DNA of 64,000 bases from Sphingobacteriia bacterium (GTDB lineage: Bacteria > Bacteroidota > Bacteroidia > NS11-12g > UBA955): contig JAGKXC010000004.1 in assembly GCA_021151535.1 (NCBI GenBank), forward strand, positions 25,877-89,876, given 5' to 3'. Position 1 is the stretch's first letter. Every line of letters starts with the position of its first letter. The notes under the pieces were generated by a model. That model did no database searches and had not been told where the DNA came from. It was given only the letters and a program-made list of their open reading frames with translations. The translations under genes and the position numbers were made by a program. This document shows, in pieces, positions 1-8,548 of this stretch.

Positions 1-11
1 TTTCTATCAAA

Positions 12-695
12 TTAAGGTGTGTACAAAATGCCAACTGCGAAATTGTTATGATATGTACCACGACCAAAGTATAAGTTATTACTGCCCGACCATGTAATCG
101 ATTTCAGGCTGTAAATGTACGATACTTGTAAATTTACATGATCCGAAAGCGGATAACGCGCCGCCAAATCCAACATATAATTCATTTTTCGCAAATCCTG
201 ATCAATGCTTGGCATATACATTTCTGTTTCCTTTGCAGCAAATACCCTTGAAGATTTTATTCCGGCATATAGGGCGATAGGATTCTGCATCCCGCTAAAA
301 TTCCACTTCTTAGTTGCACCGAGATTCACATCAATTGTATTGATACGAATATTGAACGGCGTAATGGTAGGATCGATATTGCTAGGCGCTCTTCTTGATC
401 CACGTTCCGCAATTCCCATGCGCATCTCAATGGCATTCCATGAAGAATTCTTCAACTTATAACCCGTGTTAACACCAAGAAAGTAACCAAATTTATTGAA
501 TCCAGAGGCTTGGTCGCCATCAATCTGACAAAACAAAACATCGGTTTGGGTATTGAAGTAAAATCTCCCATTGTTGGTATTTTCTTGTACTTTTTGAACA
601 CCCACATGGTTAATTTTGATTTCGGTTTGGGCAAAGGAATTGGAAATGAATAAGATTCCAAAAGGTAAAATTAAATTGCGCATAGAAAGCATCAT
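12..695 (-). CDS. Secreted outer-membrane beta-barrel protein, unknown function
   Basis: The product is about 227 residues. It begins with a hydrophobic signal peptide ending near ...SNSFAQ, followed by alternating polar/aromatic segments typical of small Bacteroidota outer-membrane barrels. The last residues (AVGILYTP) resemble a closing beta strand but do not end in the usual aromatic residue. Three in-frame ATG codons lie within the first five codons; the third (at 683) gives the cleanest signal peptide. No enzymatic motif is visible. The gene is divergent from the oxidoreductase at 729, with only about 33 bp between them. Family membership beyond 'barrel' is inference. Confidence 0.6.
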   Translation of the reverse strand: MMLSMRNLILPFGILFISNSFAQTEIKINHVGVQKVQENTNNGRFYFNTQTDVLFCQIDGDQASGFNKFGYFLGVNTGYKLKNSSWNAIEMRMGIAERGSRRAPSNIDPTITPFNIRINTIDVNLGATKKWNFSGMQNPIALYAGIKSSRVFAAKETEMYMPSIDQDLRKMNYMLDLAARYPLSDHVNLQVSYIYSLKSITWSGSNNLYFGRGTYHNNFAVGILYTP

Positions 696-712
696 CGAGG
701 CAATTTACAAGT

Positions 713-720
713 TAATTTTG
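713..720 (+). promoter_or_regulatory. Candidate -7 element TAATTTTG
   Basis: An exact match to the Bacteroidota -7 consensus TAnnTTTG ends 8 bp before the ATG at 729. If used, the transcript would start at or next to the start codon, giving a leaderless or near-leaderless mRNA. No clear -33 element is seen. Confidence 0.4.
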
Positions 721-728
721 AATTTCTG

Positions 729-1841
729 ATGAACAGCCGGCAGTTTAACCATTTTGTAATTATCGGAGCTGGTATAGCTGGCACCACATTGGCACTGGAG
801 CTATGGAAAAAAGGCTGTACCATTGACATAATTGATGATGGATATGAATCGGCATCATCTAGGGTTGCGGCAGGCATTTTGAACCCCATTGTTCCAAAGG
901 GAGTTACACTCACTTGGCACGCTACAGATCTATTTCCATCGGTTTTTGACTATTATAAAAATTGGATTAAAAATTGGGATGTTTCGGGCAAATCAAATCA
1001 GATTGTTGAATATCCATTTATTACCATTCACAAATCCTCCGACGAAAGCAGGCAATGGCAAAAACGCTATCAACATGCAGTGATGAAAGATTGGATTGAG
1101 GCAGCGGAAATGCCAAATTTCATGGAGGCTTGGATAAATGCGAATGCATCAGAAACTATTACAGGCGCAACCTTAAGCAAACATTGTGGCAGATTGGATG
1201 TTGCCGCTTTTATTTATTCGGCCAAGCAGTTTTTGATCCAAAATGGTGTAAACTTCATTGAAAGAAAATTAGAATACAAAGAGCAAAGTGAAGATGAGTT
1301 ATTGGATGATATTTTGATGAATTGTTCATCGCAAAAAGCCGTTGGAATCATATTTTGTGAAGGTATCAAAGCCATAAATAATCCCATATTTAAAGATTTA
1401 TTTTTCGATCCAACGGGTGGAGACATATTGAAAGTAAAAATTCAAGGTTTATCAAAAGACACCATGTTTAAAAGAGGATTGTGGCTAGTACCAGTTGGAA
1501 ATGATGAATGGTTGGCGGGAAGCAATTTTCACAAGGGAAGCTTAGAAGATAGACCAAACCAGGAGGATGCTGAATCGCTGATCGCCCAATTAAAACAATG
1601 GATTCCATTCCCAATTGAATTATTAGAACATAAGCGAGGTGTGCGACCAACGGTTCAAAATAGAAGACCCTATTTAGGCAAGAACAACATTCACGATAAC
1701 TGTTTTATTTTCAATGGATTGGGAAGTAAAGGAAGCAGTTTATGCGCTTGGTTATCGCCAATGATGGCAGATTATGTTTGTGGGGTTGGTGAACTGATTG
1801 AAGACGTTGATATACAAAGATTTTATAATGAGAAATCCTAA
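729..1841 (+). CDS. FAD-dependent oxidoreductase, DAO (glycine/D-amino acid oxidase) family
   Basis: The product is 370 residues. The N-terminus carries the FAD-binding Rossmann motif VIIGAGIAGTTLALEL (residues 10-25), followed by an acidic residue pair at the end of the second strand (IIDDG). A second conserved block near the C-terminus (FNGLGSKGSSLCAWLS) matches the DAO-fold segment that closes over the flavin. DAO enzymes oxidise amines or amino acids; the substrate cannot be read from the sequence. The start is fixed by the Rossmann strand beginning about ten residues in. It stands alone, with a convergent MerR-type gene downstream. Confidence 0.75.
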   Translation: MNSRQFNHFVIIGAGIAGTTLALELWKKGCTIDIIDDGYESASSRVAAGILNPIVPKGVTLTWHATDLFPSVFDYYKNWIKNWDVSGKSNQIVEYPFITIHKSSDESRQWQKRYQHAVMKDWIEAAEMPNFMEAWINANASETITGATLSKHCGRLDVAAFIYSAKQFLIQNGVNFIERKLEYKEQSEDELLDDILMNCSSQKAVGIIFCEGIKAINNPIFKDLFFDPTGGDILKVKIQGLSKDTMFKRGLWLVPVGNDEWLAGSNFHKGSLEDRPNQEDAESLIAQLKQWIPFPIELLEHKRGVRPTVQNRRPYLGKNNIHDNCFIFNGLGSKGSSLCAWLSPMMADYVCGVGELIEDVDIQRFYNEKS

Positions 1842-1916
1842 AATAAGAATTGATACATGTGAAAAAAAGGATGAGGTGGAAGTTTCGGTGCGGCGAAAAC
1901 CAAATGCAAGAGTTGT

Positions 1917-2867
1917 CTAAGCACCCATTTCCAAGAAGACGATAAAATCTTCCGGACTTGCGATGACTTTGCAGTTGGCAGGAAGTTTTAAATCTTTGCG
2001 CTTTACAACTTGGTTGCCCGTTAACAGCACAGTAGTTTTGGCAAAACTTCTAGATAACGTATTTACATAAACCTGAACTGGCATCGTTTGACTGGCATTG
2101 GTAATGGCGCAAAAGATTACATCAGGATTGTGCAGTTTGAAGATTTTATTTAAATCGTCAATTGGCGTTGAATTGCCTAAATATATAACTTTCTGACCTT
2201 TTTCTCTTAAAATATAAGAAGCAAATAGAAGACTTAATTCATGGTTTTCACCATTGGGAAGGAATAAAAGAAACTTTTTCGCATCTGGCGCCAATTGAAC
2301 ATTCAATTGATCGATTGCAACGATGATGCGTTGCTTGATGAGGTTGGAAATAAAATGTTCATGAGCTACATGTATAGAACCACTCAACCAAAGAACGCCC
2401 ACATGCTGTAAAAATGGGAATATAATGTGGGTGGTAGTTTCATGCATACCCAATTTAAGGATATTGATGGATAGAATTTTATTAAATTCCTTTTCATCAA
2501 AATCCAACATTGCCGATGCAAGCGCTTGAATTTGTTGTTGGTAAGTAGAATTACTTTCTGAGATCACCAAAGTTCGTCGCTGAACTTCTTCTCTCGTCAT
2601 TTTAGCAATTCGAGAAATTTTGTAACCATTGGCATTTAGAATGGCGATATTCATCATGTATTTGAGGTCGTCTTCCTCATAATATCTGATATTCGTATCG
2701 GTTCTTTTTGGAACCAACATTCCATATCGTTGTTCCCAAATCCTTAAAGTATAGGCTTTAATGCCAGTAATATTCTCGATATCTTTGATAAAATACTTAT
2801 CCCTAAAATCTTTTTTCGACTTTTTGGGATCTAGTTTGTTATTATCTTCAGACAATTGATTCAACAT
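1917..2867 (-). CDS. MerR-family regulator with B12-binding domain (CarH/LitR-like photoreceptor)
   Basis: The product is 316 residues. A MerR winged-helix domain lies at about residues 25-95 (AYTLRIWEQRYG motif). It is followed by a helical bundle containing W160 with E170-H171, the same W-x9-E-H spacing that caps adenosylcobalamin in CarH (W131/E141/H142 in the Thermus protein). A Rossmann-like cobalamin domain begins with E207-x-H209, where H209 is the expected lower cobalt ligand; the usual following Gly is Ser212. By family knowledge, such proteins repress light-inducible genes in the dark. The divergent neighbours include a photolyase, which fits. The ATG at 2867 overlaps the start codon of the facing gene. 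Confidence 0.85.
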   Translation of the reverse strand: MLNQLSEDNNKLDPKKSKKDFRDKYFIKDIENITGIKAYTLRIWEQRYGMLVPKRTDTNIRYYEEDDLKYMMNIAILNANGYKISRIAKMTREEVQRRTLVISESNSTYQQQIQALASAMLDFDEKEFNKILSINILKLGMHETTTHIIFPFLQHVGVLWLSGSIHVAHEHFISNLIKQRIIVAIDQLNVQLAPDAKKFLLFLPNGENHELSLLFASYILREKGQKVIYLGNSTPIDDLNKIFKLHNPDVIFCAITNASQTMPVQVYVNTLSRSFAKTTVLLTGNQVVKRKDLKLPANCKVIASPEDFIVFLEMGA

Positions 2868-3855
2868 GGCTAAGGTATTCGTAATTTCTGGTTCTAGCGG
2901 TTTGATAGGATCTTACATTCATTCCCAACTTTTAAAGATGGGTATTGAAGTAAAAACCCTCAATCGTTTGGTAAGTAACAAACCAACAATGCAAAAAGAT
3001 TTAAAAAATGAAAAAAAATCTTTTTGGGCAAATCCTGAAATTCTGGAAGGTGCAGATGCTGTAATCCATTTGGCTGGAGCGAATGTAGCCGAGCCATGGA
3101 CAAAGGCTCATAAGAATAGAATTCTTCAATCACGGATTGATGGTACAGAAGCATTGGTTAATGCTATCGCTGCTTGCATCCATCCTCCCAAAAAACTGAT
3201 TTCTACGAGCGCCATTGGATACTACCCAGATCCTTGTTTTGAAATATTAACAGAAGAGAGCCATAGCTCCAACAGCTTCCTTTCTAATGTTTGCCAACAA
3301 TGGGAAAAAGCTCTTTACTGCGCTCCGTTGCCATTAACTGATATATCAGTGGTACGCGTTGGGCTAGTTTTGGCTACAGATTCAAAGATCATTACTGCAT
3401 CTGCCATGAGTTATCTTCTAAGTGGAACTGTAAGTATCGTTGGCTCTAAGAAAAATATGTGGAGTTGGATTCATATCCATGACTTATCGAATTTATTTAT
3501 TTCATTGGCAAATGGCGATATAAATTTTGGCATTTACAACGGTGTAGCGCCTGTACCTTTAGAACAAGGGAATTTTGGGTTAACCTTTGAAAGATTTCCC
3601 GTTATAGGGCAAACGATACCTAAACCAGTCAGGAGATTGAAAAATATCGCCCGTAAAATCAATAAAATTTGGTTTGGGTTTAGGATTATTGTCCCGAGTT
3701 GGGGCATCAGATTGTTGTGGGGAGAGAGAGCTCAAATAGCGTTAACCAATCAAAATGTTAGTGCACAAAAAACAATTCATTCGGGTTTTGTGTTTCAATA
3801 CCCGAACATTGAGTTAGCCTTGGAGGCGCTTAGCAAAAACAATCCAAATGATTAA
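2866..3855 (+). CDS. TIGR01777-family NAD(P)-binding epimerase-like protein (YfcH family)
   Basis: The product is 329 residues. The first strand of an extended SDR fold starts at residue 2 (KVFVISGSSGLIGSYI, a GxxGxxG motif), so the ATG at 2866 is almost certainly right. Other family hallmarks are DAVIHLAGANV, STSAIGYYP and WSWIHIHDL. The reaction is not established for this family, which in many bacteria sits beside photolyase and light-responsive genes. Its stop overlaps the photolyase start by 8 bp, indicating translational coupling. The upstream sequence is entirely the coding region of the divergent MerR gene, so its promoter must lie inside that gene or overlap the shared CATG. Confidence 0.85.
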   Translation: MAKVFVISGSSGLIGSYIHSQLLKMGIEVKTLNRLVSNKPTMQKDLKNEKKSFWANPEILEGADAVIHLAGANVAEPWTKAHKNRILQSRIDGTEALVNAIAACIHPPKKLISTSAIGYYPDPCFEILTEESHSSNSFLSNVCQQWEKALYCAPLPLTDISVVRVGLVLATDSKIITASAMSYLLSGTVSIVGSKKNMWSWIHIHDLSNLFISLANGDINFGIYNGVAPVPLEQGNFGLTFERFPVIGQTIPKPVRRLKNIARKINKIWFGFRIIVPSWGIRLLWGERAQIALTNQNVSAQKTIHSGFVFQYPNIELALEALSKNNPND

Positions 3856-5230
3856 GATCAACTATTTCTGGTTTCGCAGAGATTTACGATTAAACGACAA
3901 TCACGGTTTATATGAGGCATTGAAAGCAGGACTTCCTGTTCGATGCGTTTTCATCTTTGACACCACCATTCTTGAAAAACTGCCGCCTAATGATTTAAGG
4001 GTACAATTTATTTTTATCGAGATTCAACGATTAAGAAATGAATTAAAAGGCCTTTCAACCGATTTTCACCCCTGTAACAGCGATTTGGAGATTTGGTATG
4101 GCAACCCATTAGAATTGTGGGAACAACGTATTCAATTGGGCGATATAAACGCCATTTTTTGCAACAGAGATTACGAGCCCGCTGCCATTGTTAGAGATCA
4201 AAAGGTTCACAATTTAGCAATGTCGTTGGGTGTAAACTTCCTCAATTTCAAAGACCAATGCATTTTTGAAGCAGCGGAAGTTACCAAAGACGATGGAAAA
4301 CCGTACACTGTTTTCACACCTTACTCCAAAAAATGGCGATATGAACTACAGAAACAGTGTTTAATTGACAATCAGGGCAATTGGCACTATCAGCACAATT
4401 ACCCCTCTGAAACGCTCTTAAACAAGCTTGAAAAGGCAGATTCCATTCATTCTCAGCATTCCAACTTCAATCAAAAAGACATTACCTTAGAAAAGCTGGG
4501 TTTTGAAACAGTGAATTTCATCTATCCGGCAAAAACAGTTTCGCAAAGTTTAATTCAATCCTACAGTGAAAAGAGAGATTTTCCAGCCATTCAAGGCACC
4601 TCAAGATTGGGCATTCATTTTAGATTTGGAACTTTATCTATTAGGGAAAAGCTGAGAAGAGCTTTATTGCTCAACCAAACCTTTGTAAATGAATTGATTT
4701 GGAGAGACTTTTATATGCAGATATTGTGGCATTTCCCCCATGTAGAAAAGAAAAGTTTCAAACCTGCATACGATTTAATCAATTGGCAAAACAACGAGGA
4801 TGATTTCCAAAAATGGAAAGAGGGTAAAACGGGATATCCCATTGTAGATGCAGGAATGCGTGAATTGAATCAAACCGGATTCATGCACAATCGCGTGCGA
4901 ATGATTACTGCAAGTTTTCTCACTAAGCATCTTTTGATTGATTGGCGATGGGGAGAAGCTTATTTTGCTGAGAAATTATTAGACTTTGAAATGGCAAGTA
5001 ATAATGGCGGTTGGCAATGGGCCGCAGGATCTGGCGTAGACGCTGCCCCATACTTCCGAATATTCAACCCCACTGCGCAAATGGAAAAGTTCGACAAACA
5101 AGGTATTTACATAAAAAAGTGGGTTCCAGAATTGCTAAAAGGAACATATCCAAAGCCAATGATCGATCATACATTTGCACGCAATCGCTGCTTAGAAACC
5201 TATAATTTGGCGCTAAAAAAAGAGGGCTAA
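3848..5230 (+). CDS. phrB: Deoxyribodipyrimidine photolyase, class I
   Basis: The product is 460 residues, normal for a class I photolyase. The N-terminal alpha/beta domain opens with FWFRRDLRLND (residues 7-17). The FAD-binding helical domain shows GTSRLGIHFRFG (near 250), WRDFYMQILWHFP (near 285), GYPIVDAGMRELNQTGFMHNRVRM (near 330) and the strongly conserved NNGGWQWAAGSGVDAAPYFRIFNP block (near 385-407). The enzyme uses blue light to split UV-induced pyrimidine dimers in DNA. It overlaps the upstream epimerase-like gene by 8 bp and lies in the presumed CarH-like regulon. A bidirectional terminator follows immediately. Confidence 0.93.
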   Translation: MIKINYFWFRRDLRLNDNHGLYEALKAGLPVRCVFIFDTTILEKLPPNDLRVQFIFIEIQRLRNELKGLSTDFHPCNSDLEIWYGNPLELWEQRIQLGDINAIFCNRDYEPAAIVRDQKVHNLAMSLGVNFLNFKDQCIFEAAEVTKDDGKPYTVFTPYSKKWRYELQKQCLIDNQGNWHYQHNYPSETLLNKLEKADSIHSQHSNFNQKDITLEKLGFETVNFIYPAKTVSQSLIQSYSEKRDFPAIQGTSRLGIHFRFGTLSIREKLRRALLLNQTFVNELIWRDFYMQILWHFPHVEKKSFKPAYDLINWQNNEDDFQKWKEGKTGYPIVDAGMRELNQTGFMHNRVRMITASFLTKHLLIDWRWGEAYFAEKLLDFEMASNNGGWQWAAGSGVDAAPYFRIFNPTAQMEKFDKQGIYIKKWVPELLKGTYPKPMIDHTFARNRCLETYNLALKKEG

Positions 5231-5254
5231 CTCCATGCGAAATTAGCCCTTTCT
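5223..5254. terminator. Hairpin terminator between convergent phrB and prfB
   Basis: The stem AGGGCTAA (5223-5230) pairs with TTAGCCCT (5243-5250) around a 12-nt loop and is followed by TTCTT. The left arm includes the phrB stop codon. Confidence 0.7.
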
Positions 5255-5285
5255 TACTTCAAGTATTACTTTAAGCAAACTTAAA

Positions 5286-6384
5286 CTATCGCTTTAACTC
5301 GCCACCAGAAGCCATTAATAGATAACTCTTTATAAATGGCCACAATTCGCCATCCATAACGTTTTGCACGTTGGATGTTTCTTCGCCAGTTCTTACATCT
5401 TTAATCAACTTGTATGGATGGAACACATAGTTTCTAATTTGAGAACCCCATTCGATTTTCATCTTAGAATCTTCGATTTCCGCTCTTGCAGCATTGCGCT
5501 TTGCAACCTCCATTTCATACAACCTTGACTTCAACATTTGCATCGCCCTTTCACGGTTTCCGTTTTGGGTTCTTTCTACCTGACAAACCACCACAATACC
5601 AGTTGGAATGTGGGTTAACTGAACCTTGGTTTCAACCTTGTTCACGTTCTGCCCTCCAGCGCCACCGCTTCGAGAAGTATGCAATTCAATATCAGCCGGC
5701 TTCAGATCAATTTCAATGGTATCATCAACCAAAGGATAAACGTAAATACTCACAAATGAGGTATGTCGTCTCGCATTAGAATCAAATGGAGAAATTCTCA
5801 CCATACGGTGCACACCGTTTTCACCTTTCAGATAACCGAATGCGAAATCGCCCCGAAATTCCAAGGACACGCTTTTCACTCCTGCCACATCACCGTCTTG
5901 CCTGTCTAATTCCGTTACTTGCATTTTGTTTTTCTCGCCCCACATGATGTACATACGCATCAACATTTCCGCCCAATCGCAACTTTCAGTTCCACCCGCT
6001 CCGGCATTGATTTCCAAAACACAACCCAAATGATCTTCTTCGTTTTGCAGCATGTTCTTGAACTCCAATTCTTCCACTTGATTCACAAGTTTCTCGTATT
6101 GTTCATGAACTTCTTCGGCAGTGGCTTCACCCATTTCTTGGAATTCAACCAACACATCTACATCGCCTAATGAATTTTCAATTACAGAGAATGCCTCAGT
6201 CCAAACTTTCTTTTCACGAATTTTGCGCATATGCGCTTCTGCTTTTTTAGGATCATCCCAGAAACCGGGATCTAAAGTTTGAGATTCTTCGTCGGCTATT
6301 TCAGCCAATTTTCTATCGATGTCAAAGATACCTCCTCAAAGCCTCAACACGGCCTCTTATATCCTTTAAATTATCGCTATTCAC
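5286..6384 (-). CDS. prfB: Peptide chain release factor 2, expressed by programmed +1 frameshift
   Basis: Release factor 2 terminates translation at UGA and UAA. The main frame carries the GGQ catalytic loop (about residues 243-245 of the full product, within [15 protein letters not shown]) and the SPF stop-codon recognition tripeptide (about 198-200, [10 protein letters not shown]). The gene is in two frames. A GTG at 6384 starts a 20-codon frame ending CTT TGA at 6327-6322; a +1 shift to GAC then continues [10 protein letters not shown]... to the stop. The joined product is about 365 residues, the usual length. The short first frame ([19 protein letters not shown]) resembles normal RF2 N-termini. 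The canonical frameshift stimulator precedes the UGA. An annotation starting at 6308 would miss the true N-terminus. Confidence 0.93.
6321..6336 (-). promoter_or_regulatory. prfB programmed +1 frameshift site
   Basis: On the minus strand the sequence reads AGGAGG-TAT-CTT-TGA-C: a perfect internal Shine-Dalgarno, a 3-nt spacer, the slippery CUU codon and the in-frame UGA. This is the classic autoregulatory element by which low RF2 allows ribosomes to shift and complete RF2. Confidence 0.93.
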
Positions 6385-6446
6385 ACAGCAAAAATACGAA
6401 GAAATATGCCAAATCAAACAATAAGGAAATCCTAGTTTAGATATAA

Positions 6447-7286
6447 TTAAAGTTCAAAATCAGCTTCTGCAATAAATGGAAATCTATTTCGAAACAACTG
6501 CAATGGCTTTTTCTCTATTACCACATGTGCCATTCCTTCTTTTTCAAATGGCAGCAACCGATATTGCCCATCAAATCCCACCACTTGAGAATGCCCATTG
6601 TGAGAAATTCCATTTCCATCTTTACCCACCCGATTCACTGCAACCACATAACTTTGGTTTTCAATGGCGCGCGCTTGAAGCAATGCATCCCATGCAGCAA
6701 CCCTCGATTGAGGCCAGTTGGCTACTACCAACAAAACATCAGGCCAATTTTCTACAAAGCTTTCTCTGTTGTTTTCTGGCGATAATTTCCTGGCTACTTC
6801 CATCATCGATTTCCTAATCCATCCAGGGAATCGAAGATCAAAACACACCTGAGGAACTATCTGAAAACCGTAACAATCAAAACTAGCCATTTGATCACCT
6901 GCTGAATAATGTTCATGCTCATTTGCATACGAAAACAGATGTCGTTTGTTGTAATCACAAACAATTTCTCCATCTCTAACAGCTAAGAATTTATTGTAAA
7001 ATTCACCATCGCTTTTAAACGATAAAGAACCGCAAATGGTTATTCCATCGCTTTTTTCCTTCATCCAATTTATTGTATCTCCATCATATCCTTCAGCAAA
7101 TAATTCAGGCTGCATGGTAAAACCAGTTGCATACATTTCTGGAAGCACAACAAGGGATGCTGGCGGTATTTGCTTAAGGTGCCATTCCAGGCGCATTCGA
7201 TTGGCTTTTGGGTTCTCCCATGCCAAATCTGTTTGCACCAAGAATACATCTAAAAATTCTTTTGATTGGGAATTGTTGTTATTCAA
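6447..7286 (-). CDS. Nitrilase-superfamily omega-amidase (YafV/Nit2-like)
   Basis: The product is 279 residues. The nitrilase catalytic triad is visible: E50 in VVLPEMYATGF, K114 in YNKRHLF and C148 in PQVCFDLRFPGW. The RFPGW and VANWPQSR segments are typical of the omega-amidase branch, which hydrolyses alpha-ketoglutaramate and related 2-oxo-acid amides. It lies 13 bp downstream of an aminotransferase resembling E. coli YbdL. The pair suggests a glutamine-dependent transamination coupled to omega-amidase, as known for methionine salvage. No signal peptide is present, so it is cytoplasmic. Confidence 0.85.
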   Translation of the reverse strand: MNNNNSQSKEFLDVFLVQTDLAWENPKANRMRLEWHLKQIPPASLVVLPEMYATGFTMQPELFAEGYDGDTINWMKEKSDGITICGSLSFKSDGEFYNKFLAVRDGEIVCDYNKRHLFSYANEHEHYSAGDQMASFDCYGFQIVPQVCFDLRFPGWIRKSMMEVARKLSPENNRESFVENWPDVLLVVANWPQSRVAAWDALLQARAIENQSYVVAVNRVGKDGNGISHNGHSQVVGFDGQYRLLPFEKEGMAHVVIEKKPLQLFRNRFPFIAEADFEL

Positions 7287-7299
7287 AATACCTTTCCTT

Positions 7300-8472
7300 T
7301 CATTTTAACGAGCAAATTATTTGGGCGGCTTTCTCCAAAGTTTGATCTTCTTTCGCAAAACAGAAACGCAAGAATTTACCAGGCAAAGTTGCTTTAGAGA
7401 AAGCGCTCATGGGAATAGTTGCCAAGCCTTTTTCAATCGTAAGCCACTTGGCATAATCCAAATCGCTTAATTGAGTATAATCAGAAACCTCTGCCACCAC
7501 AAAATAGCTACCTTCGCAAGGAAGCAACTTCAATCCTGCAGGAGCAATCAAACTTAAAAAACAATCTCTTTTTTGTTGCATCAACTGTGAAACAGACGCT
7601 TCATAGTTTGGATTTTTCTTCAAAAATTCATGCGCCGCCACTTGCATTGGGGTATTTGCTGCAAAAGCCATGAACTGATACACCTTTCGAATCTCTTGTG
7701 AAATATATGCAGGCGCTGTTACATAGCCCAATTTCCAGCCTGTGGCATGGAAGGTTTTTCCAAATGAGGAAATGGCAACGGCTTTTTGAGCCAATTGCTC
7801 ATGCTGCAATACAGAAACGTGCGATTGTTGATCCATTACCATATGTTCATATACTTCATCAGAAATTACACCCACATCGGAATCCTTTAATATGCTTGCC
7901 AAATCATCCCAATCCGATTGTTTCATGGTAAATCCCAATGGATTATGGGGCGTATTAATCACAATCCATTTGGTTTTGGAATTAATAACGGCTTTCACTT
8001 CATCCCAGGGCCAGGGCGATGCACTTCTATCAACATTTTCTAAATCCATACTAATATTCACCCTTCTTACAACCCCGCCATTCAATTCAATTACAGGCGC
8101 ATATGAATCATAACTCGGATCCAACACAATCACTTCATCGCCTGGATGAACCAAAGCTGAAAATGTAGCATACAATCCAGCGGTGGCGCCGGGTACCAAT
8201 GTAATCTCTGTTTCTGGATTCACCTCCACCCCTCGCCAATCCTTCATTCGCTGTGCTAACAAATCCCTCAACTCCATTAAACCCGGCATCGGAGCATATT
8301 GATTGCGCCCTGCAGAAATGGCTTGAAACACCTCTTCCTGTAAAGCCACCGGAGGATTAAACTCCGGAAAACCTTGCGACAAATTAATTGCCTTATGTGC
8401 TGCAGCCAAACCCGACATCACCGAAAAAATTGACGCCCCGTACTGCGGTAATTTTGATTCCAAAGATTTCAT
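7300..8472 (-). CDS. PLP-dependent aminotransferase, class I/II (methionine aminotransferase YbdL-like)
   Basis: The product is 390 residues. Fold-type I hallmarks are NLSQGFPEF near residue 30, NTPHNPLG at 173-180, and the PLP lysine K239 in SSFGKTFHATGWKLGY. The NLSQGFP opening and FHATGWKLGY are characteristic of the YbdL/KAT branch that transaminates methionine and aromatic amino acids. The omega-amidase gene follows after 13 bp on the same strand, which supports a coupled pathway removing the amide product of glutamine transamination. Substrate preference is inferred from family and neighbour. Confidence 0.87.
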   Translation of the reverse strand: MKSLESKLPQYGASIFSVMSGLAAAHKAINLSQGFPEFNPPVALQEEVFQAISAGRNQYAPMPGLMELRDLLAQRMKDWRGVEVNPETEITLVPGATAGLYATFSALVHPGDEVIVLDPSYDSYAPVIELNGGVVRRVNISMDLENVDRSASPWPWDEVKAVINSKTKWIVINTPHNPLGFTMKQSDWDDLASILKDSDVGVISDEVYEHMVMDQQSHVSVLQHEQLAQKAVAISSFGKTFHATGWKLGYVTAPAYISQEIRKVYQFMAFAANTPMQVAAHEFLKKNPNYEASVSQLMQQKRDCFLSLIAPAGLKLLPCEGSYFVVAEVSDYTQLSDLDYAKWLTIEKGLATIPMSAFSKATLPGKFLRFCFAKEDQTLEKAAQIICSLK

Positions 8473-8548
8473 ATGCTTCTACCTGATTTGCGAAGTTAGG
8501 CCTTAGTGGAAAAGGTTGAAAAGGTGTTGTATATTGCCGTTGAATTTT

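Noticed and set aside
8516..8548. TTG start for the CapA-like gene at 8516
   Set aside because: It adds a Cys-rich stretch before the membrane helix; the ATG at 8549 gives a normal N-terminus.
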